DNA of 8,512 nt, from positions 1 through 8,512 of the forward strand of contig QNAY01000039.1 in NCBI GenBank assembly GCA_003645605.1, in the 5' to 3' direction. The position numbers and the translations under genes were made by a program. How positions within the stretch are numbered: position 1 is the stretch's first letter; each line of letters begins with the position of its first letter. This DNA is from Thermodesulfobacteriota bacterium. GTDB lineage: Bacteria; Desulfobacterota; Dissulfuribacteria; Dissulfuribacterales; UBA3076. Positions 6,679-8,512 of this stretch are shown here, one piece after another. The notes below the pieces were generated by a model. It had not been told where the DNA came from. It saw only the letters and a program-made list of their open reading frames with translations, and ran no database searches.

Positions 6679-8373
6679 TTACCAATCCGGCATGTTAAAC
6701 AGTGGTTGGACCTGGCCCGCAGGTGGCGGTTCAAGGTCCTCATGTAAGTCCTCATGCGGCAACAGGTTACCCCAATCGGTCCGCTTCCGCATCTCCTCAT
6801 GGGTCTTCCCGGACACAAAATCCTTGCCCTGACGCAGCTCCCAGCCCCCGCCGAGCGCCTTGTACATGGCAACCAGGTTGACTGCGACAGACCTGGTGGT
6901 TGATGCCAGGTTGTCTTGCTGCTGTGTTAAGTATCTCTGCGCATCCACTACCCGCTGATAGGAGGCCAGACCTTCGCGGTACTGGATCAGGGAAAGATCC
7001 ACCGAAAGCTGGTATTGTACAACGCTTTCAGATAGGAGCCTTGTCTGTTCTTGCGTTTGCAAAAAGCCCACCATGGCGTCTTCCACTTCTTGAGCAGCCT
7101 GAAGGACCGTGTTCTGGTAGTTGACCACGAGTTGCTGGAACCGGGCATCCTGTACGCGAACGTTATTTTTGAGACGTCCGTAGTTCAAAATGGGCCACTG
7201 GAGCGTGGGGCCAACGAAATAGGCAACGCTGCTGCTATTGAAAAGGCCGCTGAAATGGGCATTGTTGGAAAGAACACCACCTTTTTCACTTGACTGCAGT
7301 CCTATGGATCCCTTCAGCGAGAACCGGGGGTACAGTTCTGATTTGGCAATCCCGATTCTAGCGCTCTGTGCTGCGGCTTGAAGTTCCGCCATTCGAATAT
7401 CGGGGCGTCTCCGCAGCAATTCCGCTGGAATGCCCACTGCTACTTCCGCAGGCGCTGTGGGAATGGGCGTTGATTTGCCCAGCATATCCCGGACATCGGT
7501 CGGGAGGATGCCGAGAAGGGTCGCGAGTCCGTTTTGGGCCTGGCGTAAACTGACCTTCAGCCCCGGGATCGATACCTGTGTCTCTTTTAAAAGGGCCGTG
7601 GCTTGGGCCACATCGAGCTTGCTCGCCGCTCCGGCCTCAAAACGCGCCTCGGCAATTCGCAGTGACTCTGTTTGGTTCTTGACGTTTTCCCGTGCAACAG
7701 CCAACCGTTTTTCAAAAGTACGGATCAAGACATAAGTACGGGCCACTTCAGCGGTCAGAGCCACAAGGATGTCGTCATAGTTCGCAATGGAGGCGTAGAG
7801 GCTTGCATCGGCAGACTCAACCCCACGGCGGAACCGGCCCCAGAAATCCAGCTCCCAGGCAGCGTCAAACCCCATTTGGTATTCATGGAAGAATCTGTCC
7901 CCACCTTTTCCGTTTATGGCGTTTTCGCTTAACCCGTTAGCCTTGGCGTCGGCGCTTACCTGCTGAGTTTGAGGATATGGCTGCCCGGTAGCGATCCCAA
8001 GCTGCGCCCTGGCTTCCAGGATGCGAAGCCCTGCGATTTGCAGGTCCAGGTTCTGTTGGTAGGCGGTCTCAATGATGGTATTGAGTGCAGGATCATCGAA
8101 TACAGTCCACCACTTGCTATAATCCGCCGGCCCGCTCTTGATTCTCGGATCTTCCTTTTTGATCCATCCCTCCTCCATTGGTGCATCAGGCCTTACAAAA
8201 TCCGGTCCGACCATACATCCGCCGGCCAGAAGAACTCTGGCGAGCAGACCAACCCACGATCGACACCGCTTCGCAATGGCGCGGAGAATCCACAATGGGG
8301 CAGGGCGGCATCCTGTGAATTTTTCCCGGTGCGCGCTGACCGGCCCATATCCTTCAGAAGTATCAGGGAACAT
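6679..8373 (-). CDS. Outer-membrane efflux lipoprotein, NodT/OprM (TolC) family
   Basis: Trimeric outer-membrane channel of a tripartite efflux pump, carrying substrate from an RND or similar inner-membrane transporter out of the cell. The 564-residue form has a basic, hydrophobic segment and a lipobox LAGGC with Cys53, then two TolC-type repeats. Hallmarks are WELDFWGRFRR (173-183), RRRPDIRMAELQAA (321-334), SELYPRFSLKGSIG (345-358) and GPTLQWPILNYGR (388-400). A coiled-coil-rich remainder ends in LGGGWE (507-512), followed by a charged tail with HEDLHEDL (540-547) and the terminal PLFNMPDW. Start: ATG 8373 has AAAAGGA 9 nt away. A GTG 30 nt further out lies inside a dispersed repeat and lacks such a site. 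Even so, 52 residues precede the Cys, long for a lipoprotein signal, so a later TTG (L27, position 8295) remains possible. Pump partner genes would lie upstream, beyond the window. The eno gene follows 126 nt later. Confidence 0.88.
   Translation of the reverse strand: MFPDTSEGYGPVSAHREKFTGCRPAPLWILRAIAKRCRSWVGLLARVLLAGGCMVGPDFVRPDAPMEEGWIKKEDPRIKSGPADYSKWWTVFDDPALNTIIETAYQQNLDLQIAGLRILEARAQLGIATGQPYPQTQQVSADAKANGLSENAINGKGGDRFFHEYQMGFDAAWELDFWGRFRRGVESADASLYASIANYDDILVALTAEVARTYVLIRTFEKRLAVARENVKNQTESLRIAEARFEAGAASKLDVAQATALLKETQVSIPGLKVSLRQAQNGLATLLGILPTDVRDMLGKSTPIPTAPAEVAVGIPAELLRRRPDIRMAELQAAAQSARIGIAKSELYPRFSLKGSIGLQSSEKGGVLSNNAHFSGLFNSSSVAYFVGPTLQWPILNYGRLKNNVRVQDARFQQLVVNYQNTVLQAAQEVEDAMVGFLQTQEQTRLLSESVVQYQLSVDLSLIQYREGLASYQRVVDAQRYLTQQQDNLASTTRSVAVNLVAMYKALGGGWELRQGKDFVSGKTHEEMRKRTDWGNLLPHEDLHEDLEPPPAGQVQPLFNMPDW
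6736..6759. repeat. 12-bp tandem duplication in the efflux gene tail
   Basis: GTCCTCATG recurs 12 nt apart (6736-6744 and 6748-6756), and read on the minus strand it gives two HEDL tetrapeptides in a row near the C-terminus of the efflux protein. Being a multiple of three, it keeps the frame. Slipped-strand duplication is the simple explanation. Confidence 0.6.
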
Positions 8374-8382
8374 GATAACTAA

Positions 8383-8389
8383 TCCTTTT
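8383..8389 (-). promoter_or_regulatory. Ribosome binding site fixing the efflux lipoprotein start
   Basis: AAAAGGA on the minus strand lies 9 nt before ATG 8373. No comparable site precedes the outer GTG at 8403 or the inner TTG at 8295, so this site decides the annotated start. Confidence 0.65.
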
Positions 8390-8391
8390 GG

Positions 8392-8404
8392 GTAACCGTT
8401 CACG
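8392..8404. repeat. 13-bp exact copy of the GTAACCGTTCACG repeat
   Basis: GTAACCGTTCACG here is identical to 897-909. The shared block does not extend beyond these 13 bases. It covers the outer GTG codon of the efflux open frame, which argues that the codon is not a genuine start. Confidence 0.5.
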
Positions 8405-8430
8405 CTAATGTGTCATGATTCGCGCTGCCA

Positions 8431-8460
8431 TGTCATTTCGACCAAAGGGAGAAATCTTTA
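8431..8460. repeat. Half-copy of the TGTCATTTCGA dispersed repeat
   Basis: This 30-base stretch matches 16-45 at 28 of 30 positions, in the same orientation. The complementary right arm seen at 68-95 is not found in the remaining 52 bases, so it is either a solitary arm or a decayed element. It lies upstream of the efflux gene, and the rest of 8405-8512 shows no gene. Confidence 0.75.
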
Positions 8461-8512
8461 CCATCCAGAACTCAGATCTTTCCAGTTTGGGTTCATCCGG
8501 TTCACTAATTGA

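Overview
This 8.5-kb window is bacterial chromosome. Every credible gene is on the minus strand, so the window reads right to left. The proteins are those of a Gram-negative bacterium: a TolC/OprM-type outer-membrane lipoprotein, lower-glycolysis enzymes, a CPA-type cation/proton antiporter and a VapBC toxin-antitoxin pair. The intergenic DNA is full of short palindromic repeats of several families (TGTCATTTCGA.., TGTCATTGCGAG.., TGGATTCCGGCTTTCGCCGGAATGA). That style is common in Desulfobacterota (former Deltaproteobacteria) and some related phyla. The phylum is an inference from style, not a proven assignment.

Layout from right to left. 8374-8512: upstream region with one half-copy of a dispersed repeat and a 13-bp repeat shared with another site. 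6679-8373: NodT/OprM-like outer-membrane efflux lipoprotein. 5245-6552: enolase (eno). 3697-5208: cofactor-independent phosphoglycerate mutase (gpmI), 36 nt after eno and probably co-transcribed with it. 3565-3696: intergenic region holding a concentric inverted repeat, the likely vapBC operator. 3322-3555 and 2918-3322: vapB and vapC, joined by a TGATG overlap. 2534-2917: a gene-free stretch made mostly of repeats, including a 170-bp concentric palindrome that supplies the vapC stop codon. 1049-2533: CPA-type antiporter whose C-terminal tail contains an in-frame, repeat-like segment. 851-1048: intergenic DNA with a second copy of the repeat that also lies upstream of the antiporter. 527-850: small three-helix membrane protein of unknown function. 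1-526: no gene, but five hairpin repeats of four families in about 400 bp.

Functionally, gpmI and eno catalyse consecutive reversible steps (3-phosphoglycerate to 2-phosphoglycerate to phosphoenolpyruvate) of glycolysis/gluconeogenesis. The outer-membrane factor would serve an RND or ABC pump whose inner-membrane and periplasmic genes are not in this window. VapBC is a self-contained toxin-antitoxin module. The antiporter and the small membrane protein have no visible link to the rest.

I see no clear undescribed multi-gene system. The most interesting signals are the palindrome that ends vapC, the dense mixed-family repeat cluster, the repeat-like insertion inside the antiporter, the concentric vapBC operator, and an unusual loop in the enolase. 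Several start sites were moved inward from the longest open frame: vapB, vapC, gpmI and the outer-membrane factor.
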